From the NCBI GenBank assembly GCA_947498155.1, contig CANMJD010000009.1, positions 1-64,000 of the forward strand: a stretch of 64,000 nt of DNA. The letters run 5' to 3'. The stretch comes from an uncultured Pseudoruegeria sp. (GTDB lineage: Bacteria; Pseudomonadota; Alphaproteobacteria; Rhodobacterales; Rhodobacteraceae). Shown here piece after piece: positions 1-8,835 of the stretch (position 1 is its first letter; the number at the start of each line of letters is the position of its first letter). A program made the translations under genes and the position numbers. The notes under the pieces were generated by a model that saw nothing but the letters and a program-made list of their open reading frames with translations, was not told the origin of the DNA and did no database searches.

Positions 1-117
1 CAGACCACCGGTCAGCTCTGGCATGACGGCGATGGTGTCGGCGGGGCCGATGCGACGCTCTTTGCGACGCTGGCCAATAAGGCCGCGCTGGAAGCGGATG
101 ATTTTTTGATCGTCTAA
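1..117 (+). CDS. C-terminal tail of an RTX protein, 5' end outside the window
   Basis: The first 117 bases read as 38 codons plus a TAA stop, in the same frame and almost the same sequence as the 3' ends of the two RTX genes that follow. Bases 1-77 match 2801-2877 with no mismatch seen. The tail ends in DDFLIV, an acidic-Asp-Phe followed by hydrophobic residues, which is the usual look of a type I secretion C-terminus. The gene is therefore the upstream member of a tandem family of secreted calcium-binding proteins. Its main body lies to the left of the window and nothing can be said about it. Confidence 0.85.
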   Translation, partial: QTTGQLWHDGDGVGGADATLFATLANKAALEADDFLIV

Positions 118-400
118 AGTATCGCTCGCTAGATTGGCCCTCCAGTTTAGATGGACCAGTTTGTTAACGGGGCCGCGTTGATGACATGGTTCTTGCGTCA
201 AAGCCTGTAGCTACTTAGGCTAATCGGACAGAACCCCCTGTGTTAAAATCGAATATTCTATAAAAATTACACATCAAATTTATACCTTTGCATGAGCAAA
301 TCTAGATGACTTTCAAACTGGGCATCCTTTTTTTTAATCCCCGCAAAACGTGTACTTGGTGCACTTTGGTCCCATCCTACATCATCGGAGGGCTTACCTA
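118..400. other. Intergenic region upstream of the FG-GAP RTX gene
   Basis: This stretch of 283 bases is AT-rich, especially at 240-345, and carries no convincing ORF. It holds the ribosome binding site GGAGG at 387-391, ten bases before the ATG at 401. I see no clear terminator after the RTX tail that ends at 117 and no confident promoter boxes. Confidence 0.5.
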
Positions 401-2917
401 ATGATCTATGGCGGGGCGATCTTTAACGGGCTGCAACAGGGCGATATTCTTGGCTATTCCGTTTCGGCCGTTGGCGATCTGAACAACGATGGCATTGGTG
501 ATGTTCTGCTCGGGGCACAATATGCGGACCGAAATGCCGAAACAGCACCAGGCGAAGCCTATGTGCTCTTTGGCCGATCCGATGCGTTCGTGCCGTTTTT
601 TGATCTCTCAACATTGGATGGCACAAACGGCTTCATCCTGCGCGGGACGTATTACTATGAAAAAATTGGCGAGGGATTTGGTACGGGAGGTGACCTGACC
701 GGCGATGGCATTGACGATCTGATGCTGAATTTTCGCGGGTACGATCCGGACGATCCCATCGCCACGGGGCGCGTGATCATCCTGCCCGGATCAGAGAGTG
801 GATTTGACAGCCTGATCCATCCCTCGCAATTGCCAACAGCAGATGGCCTGAGCTTTATAATCTCCGGAGATAATGGCTATTTGGCAGATCCGGCGGCGAT
901 TGGCGGTGACATCAATGGTGATGGGTTTCAAGATTTACTGACGGTGCTTTGGAAACGAGACACTGAAACAGCGACAAGCACCTCCGAAGCCCATGTGTTT
1001 CTGGGATCTCAGCAAGGTTTGCCGACGGATGAGGACCAAGACCTCTTTCTGAAAATCACAAATGAAACCTCATATGCGCATATTGATTTCGTCAACGCTA
1101 TCGGGGATGTCAACGCCGATGGGCGAGATGATTTCATCGTCGGGGCCTCCTATGGCGCCTATGAATCGCCCGGAGACTCTCCCCAAATTTCTCGACTTGC
1201 CGTGGTGTTTGGCTCCGATTTTGATCCAACGGATCCAGTGCCAGTGCTCGATTTCAGTGATTTTGATGGCACAAATGGGTTCGTCTTTGAAGAACCCGCC
1301 CATGAGACACCCTATCCCGTAAAGCGATTGAATAATGCGGTGCCACTTGGCGATGTGAATGGAGACGGTATCGATGATTTCAGTGTCGCCGGTGGGGATC
1401 ATGAAGCATACGTCGTCTTTGGGACATCGGCGGGTTTTGCACCAAAGCTCCTGACCTCAGATCTAAATGGTCAGAATGGTTTCATCCTCTCAGGTCCACC
1501 CGAGAGCTATGCCGGTCATACAATTGGCGGCGCAGGCGACGTAAATGGCGATGGTCTGAATGATATCCTGATCGGAGGCGCCCAAGCCGAGAGCTATGAC
1601 AGCCGTCATGAGTCTTACCGTGCAGGCGTGGCTTATTTGGTTTTTGGTCAAGAGAATGGGTTTTCAGCAACGCTTGATCTGCAGACGCTTGATGGCAGCT
1701 CCGGCTATCGTCTGATCGGCGAAGATAAATATGACCGCGCAGGCCAATCGGTTGCCATTGCCGGGGATGTCAACAACGACGGCTTTGACGATCTGCTCAT
1801 CGGGGCAAGTGGGACCGACGCCAATGATCTCAGCCAGTCCGGATCCGCCTATCTGGTTTACGGCGGATCCGCTTTGACCCAGCTTGATGTGCTGGACGAA
1901 ACGCAGGACGGCACGATCTATCTGGCAAACACCCCAGCCATTCTGGGTGCGGGGTTCGGAGATGATACGATCATGGGCACGCCGTTGTCTGATTTGCTTC
2001 TGGGCAGTTCAGGCAATGATACCCTGCGGGGCGGGCAAGGCGAGGATACACTCAACGGCGGCAGCGGGACAGATTGGCTGATTGGGCAGGATGGTGGCGA
2101 TCTGTTCATCGTGGATCATCTTGCAGACCGGATCGGCGAAAGCCGCAACTGGCACGGGGTTGATACGGTTGAATCCAGCGTTGATTTCGCCTTGGGCCGC
2201 CAACACATCGAGAACCTGACCCTCACCGGAGAGGCTCGGGTCGGCACGGGGAACGGGTTGGCCAATATCATCATTGGCAATGACGCCGACAACATTCTGG
2301 ACGGCGGCAAAAACAACGACACGCTGATCGGCGGGCTGGGCAATGACGTCTATCTGATCCGCGCGCCCGGGGACACCGCCGTAGAACAGGCCGGCGAAGG
2401 TAATGATGCGGTGAAAGCCTATCGTTCTTACGCGCTGGAGGCCCATGTGGAAAAACTCTACATGCAGAACGTCTTTACCAAGGATGGCAATCCGGCGAAC
2501 CTGAACGGCATCGGCAACGGGCTGGATAACACCATCATCGGCACGCCCTATGCCAATACGATCGTCGGCCGAGAGGGCAATGACACGCTCAAGGGGCAAG
2601 GCGGGGCGGATACCTTTGTCTTTGACCGCGCCCTGGATGAAGCCACGAACGTCGACCGGATCATCGACTTTGGCGACGGCGATGATGTGTTTAAACTCAA
2701 GGCTTCGGTGTTTAGCGGCCTGAGCGCTGGCGCGCTGGCGGCAGATGCTTTTGTGCTCGGCACCGCAGCGGCGGATGCGAATGACCGGATCATCTATGAT
2801 CAGACCACCGGTCAGCTCTGGCATGACGGCGATGGTGTCGGCGGGGCCGATGCGACGCTCTTTGCGACGCTGGCCAACAAAGCCACGCTGGAAGCGGATG
2901 ATTTCAGTATTTTCTAA
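401..2917 (+). CDS. Secreted FG-GAP beta-propeller / RTX protein
   Basis: Predicted protein of 838 residues. The first half (about residues 20-480) carries seven FG-GAP/integrin-alpha type repeats, each with a Ca-binding loop such as GDLNNDGIGD, GDVNADGRDD or GDVNGDGLND, enough for a seven-bladed propeller. The second half carries RTX nonapeptides (GGQGEDTLNGGSG, GGLGNDVYLI) and a C-terminal block ending DDFSIF, the presumed type I secretion signal. There is no N-terminal signal peptide, as expected for type I substrates. I chose ATG 401 because GGAGG sits ten bases upstream; an in-frame GTG at 350 has no such site. The likely role is an extracellular adhesin or polysaccharide-binding matrix protein. 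The last 200 bases are almost copied in the neighbouring RTX genes. No exporter genes lie nearby. Confidence 0.85.
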   Translation: MIYGGAIFNGLQQGDILGYSVSAVGDLNNDGIGDVLLGAQYADRNAETAPGEAYVLFGRSDAFVPFFDLSTLDGTNGFILRGTYYYEKIGEGFGTGGDLTGDGIDDLMLNFRGYDPDDPIATGRVIILPGSESGFDSLIHPSQLPTADGLSFIISGDNGYLADPAAIGGDINGDGFQDLLTVLWKRDTETATSTSEAHVFLGSQQGLPTDEDQDLFLKITNETSYAHIDFVNAIGDVNADGRDDFIVGASYGAYESPGDSPQISRLAVVFGSDFDPTDPVPVLDFSDFDGTNGFVFEEPAHETPYPVKRLNNAVPLGDVNGDGIDDFSVAGGDHEAYVVFGTSAGFAPKLLTSDLNGQNGFILSGPPESYAGHTIGGAGDVNGDGLNDILIGGAQAESYDSRHESYRAGVAYLVFGQENGFSATLDLQTLDGSSGYRLIGEDKYDRAGQSVAIAGDVNNDGFDDLLIGASGTDANDLSQSGSAYLVYGGSALTQLDVLDETQDGTIYLANTPAILGAGFGDDTIMGTPLSDLLLGSSGNDTLRGGQGEDTLNGGSGTDWLIGQDGGDLFIVDHLADRIGESRNWHGVDTVESSVDFALGRQHIENLTLTGEARVGTGNGLANIIIGNDADNILDGGKNNDTLIGGLGNDVYLIRAPGDTAVEQAGEGNDAVKAYRSYALEAHVEKLYMQNVFTKDGNPANLNGIGNGLDNTIIGTPYANTIVGREGNDTLKGQGGADTFVFDRALDEATNVDRIIDFGDGDDVFKLKASVFSGLSAGALAADAFVLGTAAADANDRIIYDQTTGQLWHDGDGVGGADATLFATLANKATLEADDFSIF
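2716..2917 (+). repeat. Near-identical 3' module shared by three RTX genes
   Basis: The coding sequence for the secretion-signal end is repeated at 1-117, 2801-2917 and 7276-7392. The first two share 77 identical bases, and the second and third encode the same stretch from GLSAGALAADAF to GQLWHD. The fourth RTX gene (ending 59545) has a clearly diverged version (KLWFDSDGSG). This points to recent duplication or gene conversion among the left-hand tandem genes. Confidence 0.8.
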
Positions 2918-2923
2918 TCCGCA

Positions 2924-2962
2924 CCCCCACCGGCCCTGCCCTTTGCCCGGGGCTGGTGGGGG
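2924..2962 (+). terminator. GC-rich hairpin after the FG-GAP RTX gene
   Basis: Arms CCCCCACCGGCC (2924-2935) and GGCTGGTGGGGG (2951-2962) pair over 12 positions with one G-T wobble, seven bases after the TAA stop. No T-run follows, so termination is likely but not textbook. Confidence 0.5.
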
Positions 2963-3261
2963 GGCAAAACCTACGCCCTCCAGGCCCAAAATGCCGCCAC
3001 CGACTCTGGCTTTACCCAAGGGCGGATTCGCAAAATAAAAATCAACTTTAGAGCTATTAAAATTACACGACACACCAAAAAAGAGCGCACAAATGAGCCA
3101 TTTTTAGCCTATGGCCCCAAAACAGCCGCCGCAACGCCCTGCAGGGCGCAAAATTGTCAATTCCGCCTATTACTTTTTTGAAAAATACGGTGCATAATTA
3201 GCACATTATTTAAGCGCAAACAGTTTGAACCGAGTTTTTTAACAAAAAGGGGGGGAGCATC
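2963..3261. other. Intergenic region between the two large RTX genes
   Basis: About 300 bases with no supportable ORF, becoming AT-rich from 3160 onwards. It ends in a purine-rich ribosome binding site (AAGGGGGGGAG, 3248-3258) just before the ATG at 3262. A promoter is expected here, but I cannot point to convincing boxes. Confidence 0.4.
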
Positions 3262-6200
3262 ATGGCCCTTTCAAATAGCTATACATTCATTGGGAATGGC
3301 AATTGGTCTCTGGACGGCACATCTGGCAGCCGTACAAATGGCGGTGACATTCTAGTTGACGTTCCAGAAGGGTCCGAGGTCGAAGTCGCCTTTCTGTATT
3401 CGACAACCTACACCCAAACCGCAAACCCGGGTGCAACACTCTCACTTGGCGACGACAGCCTTGATCTGGTGCAAGCAGATTTTACCCCACTCGGCGTCAC
3501 CACGGGCTTTAGCCTGAGTGCCTATCGAACCGATGTGACGGCTTTTGTCAGCGATGCCATTGGGGATGGCGGCAATGATCTCTTCACCTTCGAGGTTAGC
3601 GACCTTCTCGGGTCTTCAATTGATGGCTATGCGCTGGCGGTTGTGTATTCCAACCCCAACGAAGTCGAGAGGACAATCGCCTTTCTGGACGGCTTCACCA
3701 ATCAGGCCGGTGATGACTTCCGTCTGGCCTTCGATGCACCGCTTGTGGTGGACCCGAGCCTCGAAATTCAGATGTCGCTGGGGATTGGCTTTGGCTTCCA
3801 GGGCAACCAGTTCTCTCTGATTGACGTCAACGGCGACCGCCTGACCTCTGCGGCGGGGGGCTATGATGACGGTAGCAACGGCAACGGCGGGCTGATCACG
3901 ATCGGCGGTCTTGGCGATGACCCTGCCAACCCGGTAGATCCGGGGGCTGGTCCGAACGGCGATCAGGGGTTTGATGATGAACTCTATACACTGACGGACG
4001 GTGGTTTTTTGCAAACCGGCGACCGCTCTATTTTTGTTCAAACCCTGAACCCCTCCAATGACGACAACATCTTCTTTGCCGGCTTTAACATCACCGCAGA
4101 AGCGACGATTGCGACAGAGGGCAATGATGCGCCAGTGGCACGGGACGACTTCGGGATCGGTTTTGAAACCGATCGCGATAGTACCTTTGTTACCAACAGC
4201 GTTTTTCTCAATGATTTCGATCCCGATGGCGATCCGATCGACATCCTGACGGTAGAGGGAAATCCAGCGGTTGTTGGCGATGTGTTCAACCTGCCCTCCG
4301 GGGCACGGATCACGCTGCGCAACAATGGCACTTTTGAGTATGATCCAAACGGCGCCTTTGATGCCCTCCCGGACGGGCAGGATGCCGTTGACACCTTTAC
4401 TTACACGCTCACCGATGGGGTCGCCTCGTCGACCATGGCTGATGTTGATATTCTGGTGCAGGACGACACCCCGGCCCCGATCAATATATCGCTTCTGGGC
4501 GGCGGTCGGGTTGTCGAAGGCTCGGGCGGCGGTGTAACCCCGATGATCTTTACCGTTCAACGGGGCGGTAACCTCGACACAGCCGTGGATTTTACGCTAG
4601 AAATAACCCCGGGGTTATTCAGCCCTGCCGGTCCGGCTGATATTGCCGGCGGTCTGCCACAGATCGTCATGGGCACAATCAATCCCGGAGATACATTCGA
4701 AGATGTTACCATCAACATCGTCGCGGATAATATTCCGGAATTCAACGAAACCTTCAGGGTCGAGATCATCGACCTGAGCACACCGGATCCCACCATTCCG
4801 ATCAATGTCCTCAACATCGTGCAGGACGGGATCATTCTGGATGACGACGTGCCACTTCCGCCACCACCGCCACCGGTTGAGGCTGATATCTTTGGCGATC
4901 CGCATCTGACGACGCTGGATGGTCTGGGCTATGATTTCCAGGCTGTTGGTGAATTCACACTGCTGGAATCTACCGCAGGTGATCCGATCAATGTGCAGGT
5001 CCGCACCACGCCAATCAGCGATGTGGTTTCGGTCAACGCTGTCATGGCAACAGAGCTCGACGGTGTCCGCGTCGTGATTGACGTGAACCGGGATGTGCCG
5101 CTGACCATTGACGGCGTCGCAACCACAATCAACCCGTTAACCGGCGGGGTAAATGTGGGCGACGGACAGGTCTTTTTCAGCGCCAACGCCAATGAATACA
5201 CCATCGTTTACGGCAGCGGAGAACAGGTGAAAGTCGGTGTCTTCGACGGGTTCATCAATGTCTGCGCCTTCCTGAACGACACACGGGCACCGGGAACGGT
5301 ACATGGTCTGCTGGGCAATGCCGATGGCGCCACCGGAAATGATCTGGCCCTAAGGGACGGCACCGTCCTGCCACAGCCGATCGAATTCGACACGCTCTAT
5401 GGCGCCTATGCCGATTCCTGGCGGATTACCGAAGATATATCGCTGTTTGACCGCGCCAGTGGTGAAACAACCGATGACTTCCAGGACCCCTCCTATCCAA
5501 AAGCGGTGGTCACATTGGATGATCTGCCCGCCCAACTCGTGGCCGACGCTGCGGCCATCGTGGATGCCGCTGGCGTAACCGATCCGATCCTGCGCGACGC
5601 GGCGATTCTGGACGTGGCCTTATCGGGCAATACCGATTTCGCACAAAGCGCCACCGCGCTGGCAGCGGATCCGACCACCGAAACAGACCCGGCAAATGCG
5701 CCAGCCCTTGGCGCGACCATCGGGATCCGGGCGGCGGCGCCGGAACTTTCTGAAGGCGACAGCGGCGAACAGACCGCGCTCTTTGAAATCTATCGCATCG
5801 GAGACACCACCGCGGCGCTGGATGTCGACGTCACCGTGAGCGGCGATCTGGATGGCAATGACACGCCGGATGCGCTAACCCCGCAGACCATCTCTTTTGC
5901 GGCAGATGAAACCAGCAAAAACGTTTCTTTCCGCATTAACGGGGATGAGGACTACGAGGAAGACGAAGTGCTTACTCTTGGTATTGGCGTGGATGCCAGT
6001 ATCCGTGACAGTATTTCGATCATTTCCAGCGATGCCAGCGTCACGGTGCTGAATGATGACGACGCGCCGCTTGATGCGAAAATCCTCATTGGGGATGGCA
6101 GCAACAATACGCTTGAGGGCGGCGCCCTGGATGACACCTTGGTCGGTCTGGAGGGCAATGACACCCTGAATGGCGGTGCCGGTGTCGATACGCTGCTGGG

Positions 6201-7392
6201 TGGTCTTGGCGATGACGATCTAGATGGCGGTCCCGGGGGCGATCTGATGAATGGTGGTCCCGGCAGTGACAGCTATTGGCTGGATAATCCCTTTGATGTG
6301 GTCTTTGAAAGCGGCGGCTGGTCGGGCATTGACCGGATCTTCTCAACCGTCAGCTTTGATTCAACAAATGTCGCTGTGGAACGCTTCAAGCTGCTGGGAT
6401 CCGATAATGTGGATATCATCGGCAACGCCCTCGATAATCTCATTATCGGGAATGAGGGCAACAACCGGCTCGAAGGTCTTGGCGGCGATGACGACATCCG
6501 CGCCGCGGGCGGTGACGACATCCTTGTAGGTGGTCTGGGTGCTGATCTCATGAACGGTGGTCAAGGGTCTGACATGTTCTATGTCGATGACATCGGAGAC
6601 CGTGTGGTGGAAAGCGCCAAATGGCAAGGTACAGACCATGTCATGAGTTCTGTCGATTTCCTGATGGGGCGCTCCCACATCGAAAACCTCACCTTGACGG
6701 GCACCGATGATATCCGCGGGATCGGCAATGGGCTGATGAACACAATCACCGGCAATGCGGGGGATAACATCCTTGATGGTGGTAAAAACGTCGACACCCT
6801 TATCGGTGGCGACGGCAATGATACCTACCTTCTGCGTGCACCAGGCGACAGCGCCGTAGAGGAAGCAGGGGGCGGGATGGATAGCGTGCGCGCTTTCCGC
6901 TCCATTGCGCTGGATGCCCATGTCGAGAACCTCTACATCCAGACCCTGCGGAATGCTGCTGGCGATGGTATTGATGGGACCAACGGCATCGGTAACGGCC
7001 TTAATAACACCATCGTCGGCAACCCCTTTAACAACACGATCTCCGGCCGTGAGGGCAATGACACGCTCAAGGGTCAGGGCGGTGCGGATACCTTTGTATT
7101 TGACCGCGCCTTCGCCCCCAACAACGTTGACCGGATCATCGACTTCGGAGACGGGGCCGATGATATCATGCTCAAGGCTTCGGTGTTTACCGGCCTCTCT
7201 GCTGGCGCGCTGGCGGCGGATGCTTTTGTGCTCGGCACGGCAGCGGCGGATGCGAATGACCGGATCATCTATGATCAGACCACCGGTCAGCTCTGGCATG
7301 ATGCAGATGGGGTTGGCGGGGCGGACGCGAGTCTCTTTGCCACCCTGTCAAACAAAGCAACATTGGATGCGGACGACTTCAGCATCTTCTAA
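3262..7392 (+). CDS. Secreted VWD / Calx-beta / RTX mosaic protein
   Basis: Predicted protein of 1376 residues, most likely secreted by a type I system. Order of parts: an N-terminal beta-rich region (about 1-285); a cadherin/VCBS-like domain with a DFDPDGDPI calcium motif (290-400); a Calx-beta-like domain (405-525); a polyproline linker (about 532); a von Willebrand factor D domain (543-730) with the hallmark GDPHLTTLDG start, GLLGNADG motif near 683 and YADSW end; a second Calx-beta domain (825-935); then RTX repeats (945-1300) and the shared C-terminal block ending DDFSIF. No signal peptide is seen. A G-rich ribosome binding site precedes the ATG. VWD plus calcium-dependent domains suggest a large adhesive matrix protein rather than an enzyme. 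Domain limits are judged by eye. Confidence 0.85.
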   Translation: MALSNSYTFIGNGNWSLDGTSGSRTNGGDILVDVPEGSEVEVAFLYSTTYTQTANPGATLSLGDDSLDLVQADFTPLGVTTGFSLSAYRTDVTAFVSDAIGDGGNDLFTFEVSDLLGSSIDGYALAVVYSNPNEVERTIAFLDGFTNQAGDDFRLAFDAPLVVDPSLEIQMSLGIGFGFQGNQFSLIDVNGDRLTSAAGGYDDGSNGNGGLITIGGLGDDPANPVDPGAGPNGDQGFDDELYTLTDGGFLQTGDRSIFVQTLNPSNDDNIFFAGFNITAEATIATEGNDAPVARDDFGIGFETDRDSTFVTNSVFLNDFDPDGDPIDILTVEGNPAVVGDVFNLPSGARITLRNNGTFEYDPNGAFDALPDGQDAVDTFTYTLTDGVASSTMADVDILVQDDTPAPINISLLGGGRVVEGSGGGVTPMIFTVQRGGNLDTAVDFTLEITPGLFSPAGPADIAGGLPQIVMGTINPGDTFEDVTINIVADNIPEFNETFRVEIIDLSTPDPTIPINVLNIVQDGIILDDDVPLPPPPPPVEADIFGDPHLTTLDGLGYDFQAVGEFTLLESTAGDPINVQVRTTPISDVVSVNAVMATELDGVRVVIDVNRDVPLTIDGVATTINPLTGGVNVGDGQVFFSANANEYTIVYGSGEQVKVGVFDGFINVCAFLNDTRAPGTVHGLLGNADGATGNDLALRDGTVLPQPIEFDTLYGAYADSWRITEDISLFDRASGETTDDFQDPSYPKAVVTLDDLPAQLVADAAAIVDAAGVTDPILRDAAILDVALSGNTDFAQSATALAADPTTETDPANAPALGATIGIRAAAPELSEGDSGEQTALFEIYRIGDTTAALDVDVTVSGDLDGNDTPDALTPQTISFAADETSKNVSFRINGDEDYEEDEVLTLGIGVDASIRDSISIISSDASVTVLNDDDAPLDAKILIGDGSNNTLEGGALDDTLVGLEGNDTLNGGAGVDTLLGGLGDDDLDGGPGGDLMNGGPGSDSYWLDNPFDVVFESGGWSGIDRIFSTVSFDSTNVAVERFKLLGSDNVDIIGNALDNLIIGNEGNNRLEGLGGDDDIRAAGGDDILVGGLGADLMNGGQGSDMFYVDDIGDRVVESAKWQGTDHVMSSVDFLMGRSHIENLTLTGTDDIRGIGNGLMNTITGNAGDNILDGGKNVDTLIGGDGNDTYLLRAPGDSAVEEAGGGMDSVRAFRSIALDAHVENLYIQTLRNAAGDGIDGTNGIGNGLNNTIVGNPFNNTISGREGNDTLKGQGGADTFVFDRAFAPNNVDRIIDFGDGADDIMLKASVFTGLSAGALAADAFVLGTAAADANDRIIYDQTTGQLWHDADGVGGADASLFATLSNKATLDADDFSIF

Positions 7393-7403
7393 AACATACC
7401 GAT

Positions 7404-7436
7404 AAACCGGGCCCGTCTTATGTGCGGGCCCGGTTT
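7404..7436 (+). terminator. Rho-independent-type terminator after the VWD RTX gene
   Basis: Perfect 12-bp arms AAACCGGGCCCG (7404-7415) and CGGGCCCGGTTT (7425-7436) with a nine-base loop lie twelve bases after the stop codon. The hairpin also sits downstream of the convergent DegT gene and may serve both. Confidence 0.8.
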
Positions 7437-7487
7437 CCGTTTATGTCATCGCCGGACGGACCGATCCTTTGGGGCGGCTGTCGATAT

Positions 7488-8618
7488 TCAACCCGGTCTA
7501 TAGCTGTGCAGAGCCGCCACCACGCGCGCGATCTCTTCGGCTGTAAGGGATGTATAGATCGGCAAAGAGACACAGCCCGCACCGAAAGCCTCGGCCCCCG
7601 ATAATCCGTCAAAGTGGTGATCCCCCCAGGCATCCATTTTCCAGAGCGGCGGGTAATGCACAGAACATTGTATTTTCGCCGCCGCCATATGGGCGATGAA
7701 ATGTGGCCGGTTCAGCCCCTGTAAGACAAACAGATGCTGGTTGCCCTCCCCCTGCCCTGCAATCGGTGTCAGCCCGGCATCCGCACAGGCCGCGCGGTAG
7801 ATCTGAGAGATTTCTTGCAACCGCTCCAGCGTGTCGGCCAGCCGCGCCAGTTGCGACAACCCAATCGCCCCCTGAAGGTTATTGGGGTTGCATTTATACC
7901 CCATGATCGGCAGCGCATACCCCCAATCGCTTTTGCCCGACTGGTAGCGTCCGGCAACAGGCTTATCCACCCCATGCAACCGCGCAGCGCGGCACCAATC
8001 CGCCAGATCATCATCATCGGTCAGGATCATGCCGCCCTCAACCGCGTTCAACACCTTGGTAGGATAAAAGCTGAAGATAGAGGCAAAGGTCGGCAAGCTC
8101 CCGACCAGTGCCCCCTCCGCCCCGCGCGCGCCGATGCTATGGGCGCAATCCTCGATCACGAAACTGCCCTGCGCTTTGGCCTGTGCCAGCAGGTCTGCCA
8201 TGCCGTGTAAGGCGATACCGGCATAGGGCATCGGGCAGATCAGATCAGTCTCCCGCGCCTCTGCCGCCAGCGCCGCACAAGGCGTTGCGCCCGTTTCAGG
8301 GTCTGTATCCAGCAGCCGCACCTCATAGCCCGCATGGTGCGCCTGAAACGCCGGACCGGCAAATGTCGTCGCCGGAAACAAGGCCCGGGTCCGGGCAGGC
8401 AGGCCAATCACACGGCGCAAATACTGAAACACCAGCATATGGCCGTTGGTGCAGGCATTCACCATAATCGCATGACGCCGGTTAAGCTGTGCCGCCAAAG
8501 CCGCTTCAAAGGCAAAAACCTCGGCGCCCATGGTCATAAATCCACTGTCCAGAACCGCCAAGGCGGCGGCTTTGTCCTGATCATTGAAATGCGGCTGATG
8601 AAAGGAAACGTGGTTCAA
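7488..8618 (-). CDS. DegT/DnrJ/EryC1/StrS family sugar aminotransferase
   Basis: PLP-dependent aminotransferase of the type that aminates nucleotide-linked keto sugars. The internal aldimine lysine lies in SFYPTKVLNAVEGGMI (Lys about 188), with VIEDCAHSIGA upstream as the usual cofactor-binding Asp/His region and MGYKCNPNNLQGAIGL downstream. The open frame extends to a TTG at 8702, but that start has no ribosome binding site; a TTG at 8618 has AAGGG seven bases ahead and gives a 376-residue protein, normal for the family, so I prefer it. The gene is divergent from the WbpM/PglF-type dehydratase at 8836, which could make its 4-keto substrate. The actual sugar cannot be read from sequence. The product may instead serve a pathway elsewhere in the genome. 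Confidence 0.85.
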   Translation of the reverse strand: MNHVSFHQPHFNDQDKAAALAVLDSGFMTMGAEVFAFEAALAAQLNRRHAIMVNACTNGHMLVFQYLRRVIGLPARTRALFPATTFAGPAFQAHHAGYEVRLLDTDPETGATPCAALAAEARETDLICPMPYAGIALHGMADLLAQAKAQGSFVIEDCAHSIGARGAEGALVGSLPTFASIFSFYPTKVLNAVEGGMILTDDDDLADWCRAARLHGVDKPVAGRYQSGKSDWGYALPIMGYKCNPNNLQGAIGLSQLARLADTLERLQEISQIYRAACADAGLTPIAGQGEGNQHLFVLQGLNRPHFIAHMAAAKIQCSVHYPPLWKMDAWGDHHFDGLSGAEAFGAGCVSLPIYTSLTAEEIARVVAALHSYRPG

Positions 8619-8835
8619 AACCTTACCCTTTGATGATAAATGAGACTCGAATACTGCCCAATTGCTAGGCGTATGAGTGCTTTTCTGCGCATAGAAAGGC
8701 AATGGCTTGTTTTATTTACATAGTATCGGTACAAAATCAGGGCATCTACAGGCGCTAAAATTAAAATCTATTTGAGTAGTCTCTGTCTTTTGAACCGCCC
8801 GACCTCTGGTTGGAACCTTTCTATTTACCGCGATT

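Noticed and set aside
2009..3073. 354-codon minus-strand frame across the RTX repeats
   Set aside because: GC-rich repeat DNA gives long antisense frames. The plus strand carries clear FG-GAP and RTX motifs.
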